A stretch of DNA of 64,000 bases, from contig OZ007031.1 of assembly GCA_963931605.1 (NCBI GenBank), positions 1,736,001 to 1,800,000 of the forward strand, given 5' to 3'. The notes under the pieces were generated by a model. That model worked only from the letters and a program-made list of their open reading frames with translations. It had not been told where the DNA came from and searched no databases. The DNA is from CALUOB01 sp944322305 (lineage in GTDB: Bacteria > Actinomycetota > Coriobacteriia > Coriobacteriales > Coriobacteriaceae). The position numbers and the translations under genes were made by a program. Positions 1 to 13,906 of this stretch are shown here, piece after piece (the first letter of the stretch is position 1; every line of letters begins with the position of its first letter).

Positions 1-37
1 CAGGGTGCGGGGCGGCGGCCCACCGGTGCGCACGTGA

Positions 38-105
38 GGGAGGAGGGGTGTAAGGAACCTCATTTCGCCCGATATCAAAATGGAAACCCTTACACCCCTC
101 CTCCC
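38..105. terminator. 18-bp perfect inverted repeat (hairpin)
   Basis: The arm GGGAGGAGGGGTGTAAGG (38-55) is matched exactly by its reverse complement at 88-105, with a 32-nt loop. It may be a transcription end signal of an upstream gene outside the window, but no T-run follows, so it could equally be a structured or protein-binding site. Confidence 0.5.
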
Positions 106-154
106 AGCTCTGTTGCAAGGCATCTAGCCCACACGCCCCTTGGCCTGCCGGTCA

Positions 155-590
155 TTATCGCGACCAACTGAGACGTGGAGGCGCGGTTGGCCGCGGATAC
201 GTCATACAAGGCTTGCGCTGGCCGCCGTTTCGACATCGGCGGGGCAGTTAGGAGCTCTTATCGCACGCAACTTCCGGATTTCTGGAAGATAGATGCCGTC
301 CGGGCGGTTAACCAGAAATTAGATGTCATCACAGTGTTTAACTTGCGCCCTACCTGCGAGAATCGCGGGCAGCGGCAGCTTGCATGCCATCATCGCGGGC
401 AACCGAGAGCCAGCCGGCACAGCGAGACGCGCCACCCCGAGCTTACGCGTCAATGTCGCGGGCAACGGCGCGCGGCCCGGCACGCCCGCTGTTCTCAAGC
501 CGCCACGGCGGCGTTTCTCGACTGAAGCAGCCAACCGCCCCGCTGTGGAAAACTTGCTGAAAGGTTGGTGGGAAGAGGCGGGCAACTGCA
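155..590. repeat. Phased degenerate repeat array A1 with palindromic core
   Basis: Array family A. A reverse-oriented unit ends in GCGACCAAC at 160, and forward units start near 187 and 218 (31 bp apart). A palindromic core at about 262-297 contains CGCACGCAACTTCCGGA. Reverse units with GCGGGCARC follow at 365, 395, 458 and 578. Spacings are near whole helical turns. The same layout recurs around 8.6, 44.8 and 58.6 kb. Confidence 0.6.
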
Positions 591-717
591 GGCGCGCGGT
601 GGAGAAAATCTCAGAGGCTTGGCGCCGGTGGAGTTCCCGGGCGCTTTTCCACGGAGTTGCAAACGCTTCACTGCCGCGTTAAGCTGCCAAAAGTGCAGGC
701 TTCCACCGTCTGCACGT

Positions 718-775
718 GCTTATTATTATTGTTAGGGTTAGATATATAAGACCAATATAAATAAGACCGCCCGTT
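718..775 (+). promoter_or_regulatory. AT-rich tract, candidate dnaN promoter or origin unwinding element
   Basis: An unusually AT-rich tract lies just before dnaN. TTATTA (720-725) and TATATA (743-748) are separated by 17 nt, a plausible sigma-A promoter. The GTTAGGGTTAGATATATAAG segment could also serve as an unwinding element if the origin is here. Low-complexity AT sequence makes chance matches likely. Confidence 0.35.
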
Positions 776-794
776 CCGGTCAGAAAGGCCCGCC

Positions 795-1898
795 ATGAGA
801 TTCACCGTCAGCCAGTCTTCGCTTGCAGAGGCGCTCGCCATCGTCATGAAGGGCATCGCCGGAACCTCGACCCTCCCCATCCTCTCGGGCGTGCTGATCC
901 GCGCCGCCGAGGGCGTGCTCGAGTTCCAAACATCCAACCTCACCATCTCCATCCGCCACCGCGTGGCGGCGCACGTTGAGGAGGAGGGGCAGATCGTGCT
1001 GCCCTGCAAGATGCTCTCCAACATCACCAAGACGCTGCCCGACGCGCCGGTGACCTTTGCCGGCGAGGATCGCCAGGTTACCCTTACGTGCGAGAAGAGC
1101 TCCTTCCGCCTGAACACGCTGGCGGCCGAGGACTTCCCGGAGTTCCCCGCTTTCGCGCTGGAGCGCTCGGTTGAGCTGCCGGCCGACGTGCTGACCGACA
1201 TGGTGATGCGCGTGTACCGCGTGACCTCGACCGACAAGAACCGCCCGGTGCTCACCGGCGTGTACATGACGGTCGAGAACAACACGATCCGCCTGGTGGC
1301 GACCGACTCGTACCGCCTGGCCGTGTGCGACACGCAGGTTGAGACCTCGAGCCTGGAGGGCAGCTTCGAGTTGAACGTGCCCTCGAACGTGTTCTACGAC
1401 GCGCTTTCCATCACAGGCGGCGCCGGGCAGGTGCTGGTGGGCTCCACCGACACGCAGGTGGTCTTCCAGGCGGGCAACACCACCTACGTGGCGCGCCGCA
1501 TCGAGGGCACCTACCCCAACTACAAGCAGCTCATCCCGCCGGCCTGCGCCACCACGGTGAAGCTCGACGTGGACACCTTCAGCGCCGCGCTCAAGCGCGT
1601 GGCGGTTATCGCCCAGAACAACTCGGCCGTCCGCTTCGAGATCGACGCCGAGGCCGGCACCATGAGCCTCTCGGCCATCTCGAGCGACCAGGACGCCGCG
1701 CAGGAGACCTTCGACGTGGAGGCCGAGGGCGCCTCGGGCACCATCGCGTTCAACTACCACTACATCTTCGGGTGCCTGAACGCCGTGGGGCACCAGCAGG
1801 AGCTCACGCTGGAGCTGCAGAGCTACCAGCAGGCGGGCGTGTTCAAGAGCTACGGCAAGATCAACTACCTGTACCTCGTCATGCCGGTGCGCGTGTAG
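795..1898 (+). CDS. dnaN: DNA polymerase III beta subunit (sliding clamp)
   Basis: This is the ring-shaped processivity clamp that tethers DNA polymerase III to the template and recruits other replication and repair proteins. The 367-residue product has the usual length for three successive clamp domains of about 120 residues each. The N-terminus MRFTVSQSSLAEALAIV and the C-terminal YLVMPVRV match the family ends. The ATG at 795 follows an AGAAAGG ribosome-binding site. It is the first gene of a dnaN-recF-DUF721 cluster; recF begins 24 bp after its stop, so they are probably co-transcribed. Nothing unusual is seen in the coding region. Confidence 0.97.
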   Translation: MRFTVSQSSLAEALAIVMKGIAGTSTLPILSGVLIRAAEGVLEFQTSNLTISIRHRVAAHVEEEGQIVLPCKMLSNITKTLPDAPVTFAGEDRQVTLTCEKSSFRLNTLAAEDFPEFPAFALERSVELPADVLTDMVMRVYRVTSTDKNRPVLTGVYMTVENNTIRLVATDSYRLAVCDTQVETSSLEGSFELNVPSNVFYDALSITGGAGQVLVGSTDTQVVFQAGNTTYVARRIEGTYPNYKQLIPPACATTVKLDVDTFSAALKRVAVIAQNNSAVRFEIDAEAGTMSLSAISSDQDAAQETFDVEAEGASGTIAFNYHYIFGCLNAVGHQQELTLELQSYQQAGVFKSYGKINYLYLVMPVRV

Positions 1899-1922
1899 CG
1901 CGCCAAAGGGGCGGGAAGCGTC

Positions 1923-3017
1923 GTGGCGATACAGCTTAAGCGTCTGAGCGCATGGGACTTCCGCAGCTACGAGGCGTACGAGCTCGGGCCGGCGGCGGGC
2001 ACCACCATCTTGGTGGGGCGCAACGCCGTGGGCAAGACCAACCTGGTGGAGGCGCTGCAGCTGGTGACGGCGGGAGCCTCGTTTCGCAAGCCCGCCCCGC
2101 GCGAGCTGGTGCGCGAGGGAGCCGAGACCGCGCGCGTCGACGCCCGATTGGAGGGCGAGGACCGCGTGATCGACGTCCGGCTCGACGTGAGCACGCACCC
2201 GGCCAAGAAGACCTTCCGCAAAAACGGCAAGGCCTGCCCGGCGGCCGGCGTGCGCGGCATCCTCCCCTCGGTGTTGTTCTGCCCGGACCACCTGGACATG
2301 GTGAAGCGCTCGGCATCCGTGCGCCGTGCCGCGCTGGACGACTTCGGCATGCAGCTCAACGATCGCTACGCTCAGCTGGTGGGGCTCTACGAGCGCTCGG
2401 TTGAGCAGCGCAACGCCCTGCTCAAGGAGCCGTACCCCGACCAGGGGCTTCTGGAGGCGTGGGATGAGAGCCTGAGCGCCACCGGCGCGGCGCTGCTCAC
2501 GCACCGCACGGCGCTTCTCGCCCGGCTGCGCCGCCACATCGAGGACGTGTACGCGCTTATCGCTCCGCACGAGAAGATCGGCGTGAGCTACCAGGCAACG
2601 ATCGGGCCGGTGGAAGGGGCGGAGCGCGACGAGCTGGCCGCCCGCCTGGCGGAGGCCTACCGTGCCGGCCGCGCCGACGAGCTCAGGCGCGGCATGACGC
2701 TCGTGGGGCCGCACCGCGACGAGATCGCGTTTGAGATCGACGGGCGCGACGCGCGCTCGTACGGCTCGCAGGGACAGCAGCGCAGCGTGGTGCTGGCGTG
2801 GAAGATGGCCGAGGTGCGCGTGACCCACGACATCCTGGGGCGCTACCCGCTGCTGTTGCTGGACGACGTGATGAGCGAGCTCGACGCGACCCGCCGCGCC
2901 GCCATCATGAGCTTCGCCGGCAGCGACGTGCAGACCGTGGTGACCACCACCAACCTGGGGTACTTCTCGGACGAGGTGCTCGAGCGCGCGAAGGTGGTGG
3001 AGATCGGTGGGGCGTGA
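1923..3017 (+). CDS. recF: DNA replication and repair protein RecF
   Basis: RecF is an SMC/ABC-type ATPase that helps load RecA at gaps during replication-coupled repair. The 364-residue product shows Walker A GRNAVGKT (residues 32-39), an ABC signature with GSQGQQRS (about 280-287) and Walker B LLLLDDVMSELD (about 311-322), the full RecF set in order. Translation starts at GTG 1923, with a purine-rich stretch just upstream. Its end overlaps the longest form of the next frame by 11 bp, suggesting translational coupling. Length and motifs are typical. Confidence 0.96.
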   Translation: MAIQLKRLSAWDFRSYEAYELGPAAGTTILVGRNAVGKTNLVEALQLVTAGASFRKPAPRELVREGAETARVDARLEGEDRVIDVRLDVSTHPAKKTFRKNGKACPAAGVRGILPSVLFCPDHLDMVKRSASVRRAALDDFGMQLNDRYAQLVGLYERSVEQRNALLKEPYPDQGLLEAWDESLSATGAALLTHRTALLARLRRHIEDVYALIAPHEKIGVSYQATIGPVEGAERDELAARLAEAYRAGRADELRRGMTLVGPHRDEIAFEIDGRDARSYGSQGQQRSVVLAWKMAEVRVTHDILGRYPLLLLDDVMSELDATRRAAIMSFAGSDVQTVVTTTNLGYFSDEVLERAKVVEIGGA

Positions 3018-3030
3018 GGAGGACGAGCGC

Positions 3031-3462
3031 GTGCGGCGCATAGAGCACACGGAGCTTGAGGAGGCCGCGGCCAACCCCTGGCCCTACGGGGGCAAGGTGC
3101 CCGAGCACACCATGAACGCCATGGCGCCCTTCATTGCCGCCGAGCGCCGCCGCGTGCTCGAGAAGGCCAGCCCCGCCCAGCGCGAGCGCATGCGCGCCGC
3201 CGAGCAGCGCGGCCGCGTGTTCCGCGCGTGGAACATGGTGATGGACGCGAGTCCGGATGTTTCACGTGAAAAAGAGCACGTGACGGGCCTGTTCTACGAC
3301 GAGGCGAGAAACGCGCTGGTGGTTTACGTTGACTCCGACGTGTGGTGCCAGGAGCTTTCGATGAAGCGCGACGTGCTGCGCACGCGGATGTCGTTTCAGG
3401 GCGTGGAGCTGGCGCGCGTGGTGTGCCGCCGCAGCCGCGAGGGCTACGAGCGCAAGCGCTAG
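3031..3462 (+). CDS. DUF721 family protein
   Basis: This is a small protein of the DUF721 (DciA-like) family found next to recF and gyrB in actinobacteria; some DUF721 members are replicative helicase loaders or operators. The core reads ...VTGLFYDEARNALVVYVDSDVWCQELSMKRDVL..., typical of the KH-like C-terminal part. I chose GTG 3031 (143 residues) because AGGAGG at 3017-3022 sits eight bases before it; an upstream in-frame GTG at 3007 would give 151 residues and overlap recF. A direct role with DnaB is inferred from the family, not shown by the sequence. Confidence 0.85.
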   Translation: MRRIEHTELEEAAANPWPYGGKVPEHTMNAMAPFIAAERRRVLEKASPAQRERMRAAEQRGRVFRAWNMVMDASPDVSREKEHVTGLFYDEARNALVVYVDSDVWCQELSMKRDVLRTRMSFQGVELARVVCRRSREGYERKR

Positions 3463-3479
3463 GCGCCCGGGGTTGCCGA

Positions 3480-3512
3480 TGCGCCAAATTAAGCTCGGCC
3501 TCATTTGGCGCA
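3480..3512. repeat. REP-like palindrome C1 (single copy)
   Basis: A 33-bp imperfect palindrome begins TGCGCCAAATTAAGC and ends TCATTTGGCGCA, 17 bp after the DUF721 stop. It is the same element as the paired palindromes at 11.75, 14.9 and 20.2 kb. It may also help terminate the recF-cluster transcript, although no T-run follows. Confidence 0.7.
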
Positions 3513-3566
3513 AGCGCGTTTTTAGCCGCGATTTTGTAATGTAATGCGTCGGGAGACCTAACGGAT

Positions 3567-3620
3567 GCTGTTTGGGCCTTCTAGGCATATTTGAGGGCCT
3601 TATAGATGTGCTGTTTGGGC
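3567..3620 (+). promoter_or_regulatory. Direct repeat upstream of gyrB
   Basis: GCTGTTTGGGC occurs at 3567-3577 and again at 3610-3620, 43 bp apart (about four helical turns), in the gyrB upstream region. TAGAAT near 3645 could be a -10 element. A regulatory role is conjecture; gyrase genes are often supercoiling-responsive. Confidence 0.3.
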
Positions 3621-3758
3621 ATGAAGAGACACCGGTGAATCGTCTAGAATAAAAAGGCTAACAAAGCGCGATGGCGCGCAAGCGCCGCGCGGAGGCCGCG
3701 GAGCCGTTTTCGGGCTTCTCGCCCGCCGCCCGCGCAAACGTCACGAAAAGGAGCATGC

Positions 3759-5696
<1,938 letters not shown>

Positions 5697-5708
5697 GAAA
5701 GGAGTCCC

Positions 5709-8423
<2,715 letters not shown>

Positions 8424-8467
8424 GAGCGGCCGCGTTGCGGCGTTGAGCGGCAAGATAGACGCCTGCG

Positions 8468-8512
8468 GGCGGCGGGAAGGGGCTCAAACCCCGTCCCGCC
8501 GCCTATTCTTGT
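8468..8512 (+). terminator. Intrinsic terminator after gyrA
   Basis: GGCGGCGGGA (8468-8477) pairs with TCCCGCCGCC (8494-8503); an inner GGGG/CCCC extends the stem around a six-base loop, and a T-rich tail (TATTCTTGTTT) follows. It ends the gyrB-gyrA transcript. Confidence 0.8.
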
Positions 8513-8564
8513 TTACGCGGCGGGTGTGGCGGCACGGTTCTTCTCGCCCCGCCTGGCGCCTGTG

Positions 8565-8800
8565 CGGTTGCCCGCCCTTATCGCATGTAAGTTCCAAGTT
8601 AAACGCTGCGGCGACATCTAATTTCAAGTTGGTCGCCCAAGCTGCATGCAACTCCGGGAAATCCGGCAGTTAGCTGCGATAGGCGCTCCTAACCGTACCG
8701 ACGATGTCGAAACGGCGGCCAACTGAAGCCTTACGTGACGCGCCGGCGGTCAACCGGACGGGCGTTGCCCCGGTTGGTCGCGATGATGGTATGCAAGAGG
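8565..8800. repeat. Phased degenerate repeat array A2 with palindromic core
   Basis: Array family A, in the spacer between gyrA and the tRNA-Ala gene. Forward units start at 8568 (TTGCCCGCC), about 8599 (degenerate) and 8629 (TTGGTCGCC), 31 and 30 bp apart. The palindromic core at 8641-8678 contains GCATGCAACTCCGGGAAATC. Reverse units lie at 8715 (GCGGCCAAC) and 8746 (GCGGTCAAC), 31 bp apart. A forward unit TTGGTCGCGATGATGG follows at 8773. The remaining spacer to 8942 shows no gene. Confidence 0.65.
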
Positions 8801-8942
8801 GGCGCCCTATCTCTGTTTGCTGTGCAACTGCCCGCGGTGGAGCTGCGCGGGCTTTGTTCGGCCGCTGCACGTGCGGCCAGGTTCCCCGTTGCCGCGAGAA
8901 TGACGCGCAAGTCTCGTCCGGCGCCCACGCGGTGCCGCAGCA

Positions 8943-8970
8943 AATAAAAGACCCCGCGGATGCGAGGTCT
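8943..8970 (-). terminator. Intrinsic terminator of the tRNA-Ile/tRNA-Ala transcript
   Basis: Read on the minus strand, AGACCTCGC pairs with GCGGGGTCT around ATCC, followed by TTTTATTTG. It lies just past the 3' end of tRNA-Ala. Confidence 0.75.
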
Positions 8971-8980
8971 CGTAAGATTC

Positions 8981-9056
8981 TGGTGGAGGTTAGGGGGATC
9001 GAACCCCTGACCTCAGGCTTGCAAAGCCCGCGCTCTCCCAGCTGAGCTAAACCCCC
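8981..9056 (-). tRNA. tRNA-Ala (anticodon TGC)
   Basis: The minus-strand sequence GGGGGTTTAGCTCAGCTGGG folds into a 76-nt cloverleaf. The acceptor GGGGGTT pairs with AACCTCC, the anticodon loop is TTTGCAA, the T-arm is AGGGG-TTCGATC-CCCCT, and the 3' CCA is encoded. It is probably co-transcribed behind tRNA-Ile. Confidence 0.96.
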
Positions 9057-9063
9057 AGATAGT

Positions 9064-9108
9064 AATAAACACCCCAGCGGCGACTCGGCTCTCGCGGGGG
9101 TGTTTATT
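9064..9108 (-). terminator. Hairpin between tRNA-Ile and tRNA-Ala
   Basis: AATAAACACCCC (9064-9075) and GGGGTGTTTATT (9097-9108) form a perfect 12-bp stem. On the minus strand it follows tRNA-Ile and may act as a partial terminator or as a processing hairpin between the two tRNAs. Confidence 0.55.
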
Positions 9109-9119
9109 GCGAAGAGAAG

Positions 9120-9196
9120 TGGTGGGCCCAACAAGATTTGAACTTGTGACCTCACGGTTATCAGCCGTGCGCTCTGACCAACTGAGCTATGGGCCC
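9120..9196 (-). tRNA. tRNA-Ile (anticodon GAT)
   Basis: The minus-strand sequence GGGCCCATAGCTCAGTTGG gives a 77-nt cloverleaf with anticodon loop CTGATAA. Its T-arm carries GTTCAAATC and CCA is encoded. The Ile-Ala pair is usually found inside rRNA operons; here no rRNA is nearby. Confidence 0.96.
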
Positions 9197-9320
9197 ATCG
9201 CGTGAATGTATATTAGACTACCCCTCCAACCCCGTCAACAACTTTTTGAAAAAAAATCTCGGCCGGATTGCGCGAGGGCGGATGCCTTTCTCGCAGCCGC
9301 ACTGCGTGGCCATCTGTGCT

Positions 9321-9480
9321 ACAGGGGATCACCGCCTCTACCTGCTTGCGGCCACAGGGCCAGCCCGCCGCCTCTACCTGCTTGCGCACAGATCCTCACC
9401 GCCGAGTTTGTCCGCCTGCACCGTAGCGCCGTCCCCGCTCGCTTACGCTGCGGAACCTCACCGCCCCTGCCTGCCCGCCC
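9321..9480. repeat. Degenerate direct repeats upstream of the DUF151 gene
   Basis: CCGCCTCTACCTGCTTGCG occurs exactly at 9332-9350 and 9368-9386 (36 bp apart). Weaker related copies (CTCACCGCC...CCTGC) continue to about 9480. The 429-bp spacer 9197-9625 contains no other clear feature except a possible -10 TACAAT at 9549-9554. Confidence 0.55.
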
Positions 9481-9625
9481 CAACCTGTTCCGTGCTGAAC
9501 TCATATGGTTCACACCGTTTCGGATGGGTAGTATTACTATCCCTTGTGTACAATACGTAAACCCCGACGCGTTCGGGGTGCTGCGCCGCCTCGCCGCGGC
9601 GCCTAGCTTTGACGGGAGGTCCGTT

Positions 9626-10126
9626 ATGAAACGTGTTGACATAGAAACCATCGTCATGGCAGCCGGGCCCGTTCCCTCGGCTATCATCCTGCGCGAGCGC
9701 ACGTCCGCATCGGCGGGCGAGGCACCGCTCCGTTCGCTCTCCATCCAAACCGGCTCGTTCGAGGCGGCCGCCATCAGCAAGGGCATCGACGGCTCCACGC
9801 CCAAGCGCCCGGTGACCCACGACCTGCTCCTCCACATGCTCGAGGCCCTCGGCGCCCGCGTCGAGCGCGTCGAGATCACGCGCTTCGAGCCGCCGGTGTT
9901 CTTCGCCACCGTGGCGCTTCTCGACCAAAACGGCCAAGAGCACCTGGTTGACGCGCGCCCCAGCGACGCGCTGGCCCTTGCCGTGCGCAGCAATGCCCCC
10001 ATCTACGTGGAGGACGACGTCATGAACCGCAACGGCACGGTTTCCTACCGCACCGAGCAAAAAGCCGAGGACGAGTATGAGCGCTTCGACGAGTTCGCGC
10101 GCTCCGTCTCGCCCGACGACTTCTAA
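9626..10126 (+). CDS. DUF151 (bifunctional nuclease family) protein
   Basis: The 166-residue product belongs to the DUF151/BFN family, named after a plant bifunctional nuclease; bacterial members are little studied. Family hallmarks seen are LRSLSIQTGSFEAAAISKGI, the middle RPVTHDLLLHMLEALGARVERVEI, and LVDARPSDALALAVRSNAPIYV near the C-terminus. I chose ATG 9626 because GGGAGG at 9614-9619 precedes it; the frame stays open upstream but that part lies in non-coding repeats. A J-domain membrane protein gene begins 9 bp after the stop, suggesting a two-gene operon. Enzymatic activity is inferred from the family only. Confidence 0.88.
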   Translation: MKRVDIETIVMAAGPVPSAIILRERTSASAGEAPLRSLSIQTGSFEAAAISKGIDGSTPKRPVTHDLLLHMLEALGARVERVEITRFEPPVFFATVALLDQNGQEHLVDARPSDALALAVRSNAPIYVEDDVMNRNGTVSYRTEQKAEDEYERFDEFARSVSPDDF

Positions 10127-10135
10127 GCGCCGCCG

Positions 10136-10678
10136 ATGACCCGCAGCGAGGCCCTGCACATCCTCGGGCTCACCGAAGCGGCCACCGTCGACGACGTGCG
10201 CACCGCCCATCGCGAGCTTGCACAGATGCTGCACCCCGACAAGTTCGAGGGCAACAAGCGCCTGCGCGCCCGCGCCGAGCAGCAGATGCGCTCCATCAAC
10301 GCTGCGCGCGACTACCTGCTCAAACACGATGTGTCCTCTGCCCGGGCAAGAAGTGCCGCAGCTACGGGCGCCGCGGGATCTTCGGTCCCCGGCGGCGCCA
10401 GCGCCTCTGCCCGCGCGCAGGCCCGTGCCCAAGCGCGCTCGCTTTTGGTGCAACAGCTAGCTTCCGTATCCGACCAGCTCAAGCGCGCGCGGTACCTCAT
10501 CGCCGGCGGGCTTCTCGCCTTGCTGATCGGTTTTAGGCTGCGCGGCATAGTGGTGCCGTTCGTGGTGAATTCGGTCGGCCTCACGGCGTTGGTGTGGGGC
10601 GCGCAAGATCTGGCGCGGCTGGGCAAAGAGCGCCGCCTGCTGCGCGCGCGCCTCAAAGAGCTGGTTGCCGAGGAGTAG
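10136..10678 (+). CDS. J-domain-containing membrane protein
   Basis: The 180-residue product begins with a DnaJ-type J domain (about residues 1-65): EALHILGLTEAATVDDVRTA, the HPD tripeptide in MLHPDKF, then INAARDYLLK. An alanine-rich linker follows, then two hydrophobic stretches (YLIAGGLLALLIGFRL and VVPFVVNSVGLTALVWG) that look like membrane segments, and a basic C-terminal helix. There is no Gly/Phe or zinc-finger region, so it is not DnaJ itself but a membrane-tethered co-chaperone candidate that could recruit DnaK. It starts 9 bp after the DUF151 gene. The client is unknown. Confidence 0.8.
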   Translation: MTRSEALHILGLTEAATVDDVRTAHRELAQMLHPDKFEGNKRLRARAEQQMRSINAARDYLLKHDVSSARARSAAATGAAGSSVPGGASASARAQARAQARSLLVQQLASVSDQLKRARYLIAGGLLALLIGFRLRGIVVPFVVNSVGLTALVWGAQDLARLGKERRLLRARLKELVAEE

Positions 10679-10812
10679 CGTCCCGCCTGGGGCCCGCGCG
10701 TGCGACGCGTCTTGCGTGATCGCCACGCGCACCCGTTGTGCCGCTTCCTGTGCGCCCGACTGCTGTCTGCGCCCGCCCTTCCCGTCGCCCGCGCCCGCTT
10801 TTCTCGCCAGGT

Positions 10813-10860
10813 GCGAAGAGGCCGGATCGCGAAACGGCCGGCTTGCGAAGCGGCCGGCTT
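10813..10860. repeat. Three tandem 16-bp repeats
   Basis: GCGAAGAGGCCGGATC, GCGAAACGGCCGGCTT and GCGAAGCGGCCGGCTT lie head to tail in the spacer before the hypothetical gene at 10959. They contain the palindrome GGCCGG. Function unknown. Confidence 0.6.
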
Positions 10861-10958
10861 GCGCCCTGCCGCGGCCCCGCCAATCCCGCGACCCCGTTGC
10901 GCGCTGTTTTTCTCTGCATTTGCTATAGTTACAAAACGATTCCAACGAAAGGACAGCC

Positions 10959-11450
10959 ATGGCGCAAGACCGCGCACAAACCTCCGGCGAGCAGGGCTAC
11001 GTTTCTCCCGAGCTCGATGCCCTGACCTGCGATGTTATCGGTTCCTGTCTGGACGCGCTCGCAGCCGGTGACGAGCTGGGGACGGTAGCGTGCATAGAGG
11101 ACGCTGCCGGGCACCGCAGCACCGTTGCCTTTACCGAGGACGGCGAGGAGATCTGCCTTGAGGCTGCGCAGGAGCACGTGGCGCAGGCGGCGCGGCAGGG
11201 CTACTCGGCCGACGGCGTTTCTCGCGCGGTGCGCTACGCCATCGCCTACCTCGGCTACGTGTGCGACGACGACGCCGTTTCCGGCGCAGCGGGCTCCGAG
11301 GCGTATCTCGACGCGTTGCTCGTGAGCTTTGGCGAGAAGGGTTCGCCGTGCGGCTACTCGGCCTACGTGCTGGTGCGCGGCATCGGCCAGGGTGACGATT
11401 TCGCCTGGGCCGATCCCGAGCCCGCCGGCGAAGAGGACCTGCTCGTCTAG
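10959..11450 (+). CDS. Hypothetical protein
   Basis: A 163-residue acidic, cytoplasmic-looking protein with no signal peptide or membrane segment. I do not recognise a domain. Codon use matches its neighbours, the ATG follows GAAAGGA, and a strong terminator lies downstream, so it is probably a real monocistronic gene. TATAGT at 10924-10929 is a possible -10 element. Features that can be described are an acidic N-terminal half, a central Ala-rich helical part (CLEAAQEHVAQAARQGYSAD) and a C-terminal ADPEPAGEEDLLV tail. Confidence 0.7.
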   Translation: MAQDRAQTSGEQGYVSPELDALTCDVIGSCLDALAAGDELGTVACIEDAAGHRSTVAFTEDGEEICLEAAQEHVAQAARQGYSADGVSRAVRYAIAYLGYVCDDDAVSGAAGSEAYLDALLVSFGEKGSPCGYSAYVLVRGIGQGDDFAWADPEPAGEEDLLV

Positions 11451-11488
11451 CCTCCGCGGCTGATCCCATCCGCACGCCGCGTGCTGAT

Positions 11489-11553
11489 GCACCGCACAAC
11501 TGACAAAATCACCCCAGAAAGGGGCACTCTTGTCAGTTGTGCGGTGCTTTTTG
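11489..11553 (+). terminator. Strong intrinsic terminator with nested hairpin
   Basis: GCACCGCACAACTGACAA (11489-11506) is exactly complementary to 11530-11547 and is followed by TTTTTG. A second small hairpin, CCCC-AGAAA-GGGG, sits inside the loop. It ends the hypothetical gene at 10959. Confidence 0.85.
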
Positions 11554-11617
11554 TCCCTTGCGCCGCCTGCGCCACATGAGACCGCGCCTGTTTTTGGCTG
11601 CTTTCGCCTTATACGCG

Positions 11618-11743
11618 AAAATGGATGTTGTTTTAGAGGGGGAGTCCAAGTAGAGACGCGGTGCGCTGCAAAGAAAGGCCAGGTAAACGACGTGGTGCCC
11701 AACCTGTCTACTTGGCGCCACCGCGCAAAACAACATCCATTTT
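11618..11743. repeat. MITE-like element with about 40-bp imperfect terminal inverted repeats
   Basis: AAAATGGATGTTGTTTT (11618-11634) is repeated inverted at 11727-11743. Further in, CCAAGTAGA (11646-11654) pairs with TCTACTTGG (11707-11715). The arms align over about 40 bp. No coding capacity is seen. It abuts the C2 palindromes, and the spacer 11451-11939 holds no gene. Confidence 0.5.
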
Positions 11744-11745
11744 TG

Positions 11746-11847
11746 TGCGCCAATCTGGGCCGGGCCTAATCTGGCGCATTTCGTAAGACACAATGCGCCA
11801 GATTAGGCCCGGCCTGCGCCAAATAAAGCCCGGCCTAATTTGGCGCA
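11746..11847. repeat. REP/BIME-like palindromes C2
   Basis: A 33-bp palindrome (11746-11778) starting TGCGCCAATCTGGGCC is followed by the 15-bp spacer TTTCGTAAGACACAA. A half palindrome (11794-11814) and a second full one (11815-11847) come next. It is upstream of typA, on the far side of the preceding terminator. Confidence 0.75.
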
Positions 11848-11894
11848 CGGGGCGTGTCCCTATGAAATACGCGTGAACAACTGCGGTTCTCGTT

Positions 11895-11900
11895 ACAATA
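11895..11900 (+). promoter_or_regulatory. Candidate -10 element of typA
   Basis: TACAAT lies 39 bp before the chosen typA start in the segment ...CTCGTTACAATAGAG. No good -35 is seen at 17 bp. Similar TACAAT/TATAAT sites precede purA and purD. Confidence 0.35.
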
Positions 11901-11939
11901 GAGCGGTTTGAGATACCTAGTGAGAGGTTATTGAACGCT

Positions 11940-13769
<1,830 letters not shown>

Positions 13770-13814
13770 CGCCGGCCGCAGCGCGCGTTTGCCGCGCAGC
13801 AGGATCCGCACGAG

Positions 13815-13848
13815 AAAGGCCGCGACTCCCGGGGGTCGCGGCCTTTTT
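13815..13848 (+). terminator. Intrinsic terminator after typA
   Basis: AAAGGCCGCGACTCCC pairs with GGGGGTCGCGGCCTTT directly, ending in a T-run. It is nearly symmetrical and could also serve the converging gene on the other strand. Confidence 0.85.
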
Positions 13849-13906
13849 GCTGGGCGCAGGATGCGTTGGGCGAGAACAGCAGCCGCGTTTTTGGCGTCTG
13901 TGCGCC

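Larger units (their letters stand above)
1..794. other. Long non-coding region upstream of dnaN
   Basis: No convincing gene is seen here; the open frames lie in degenerate repeats. The stretch holds an 18-bp perfect inverted repeat (38-105), repeat array A1 (about 155-590), a DnaA-box-like TGTGGAAAA at 544-552, and an AT-rich tail at about 718-775. In many actinobacteria the origin lies between dnaA and dnaN, so this could be the origin side of that spacer, but dnaA is not in the window and only one near-consensus box is visible. Confidence 0.6.

Noticed and set aside
8981..9196. Remnant of an rRNA operon suggested by the tRNA-Ile/tRNA-Ala pair
   Set aside because: No 16S or 23S sequence lies on either side; the pair has its own terminator.
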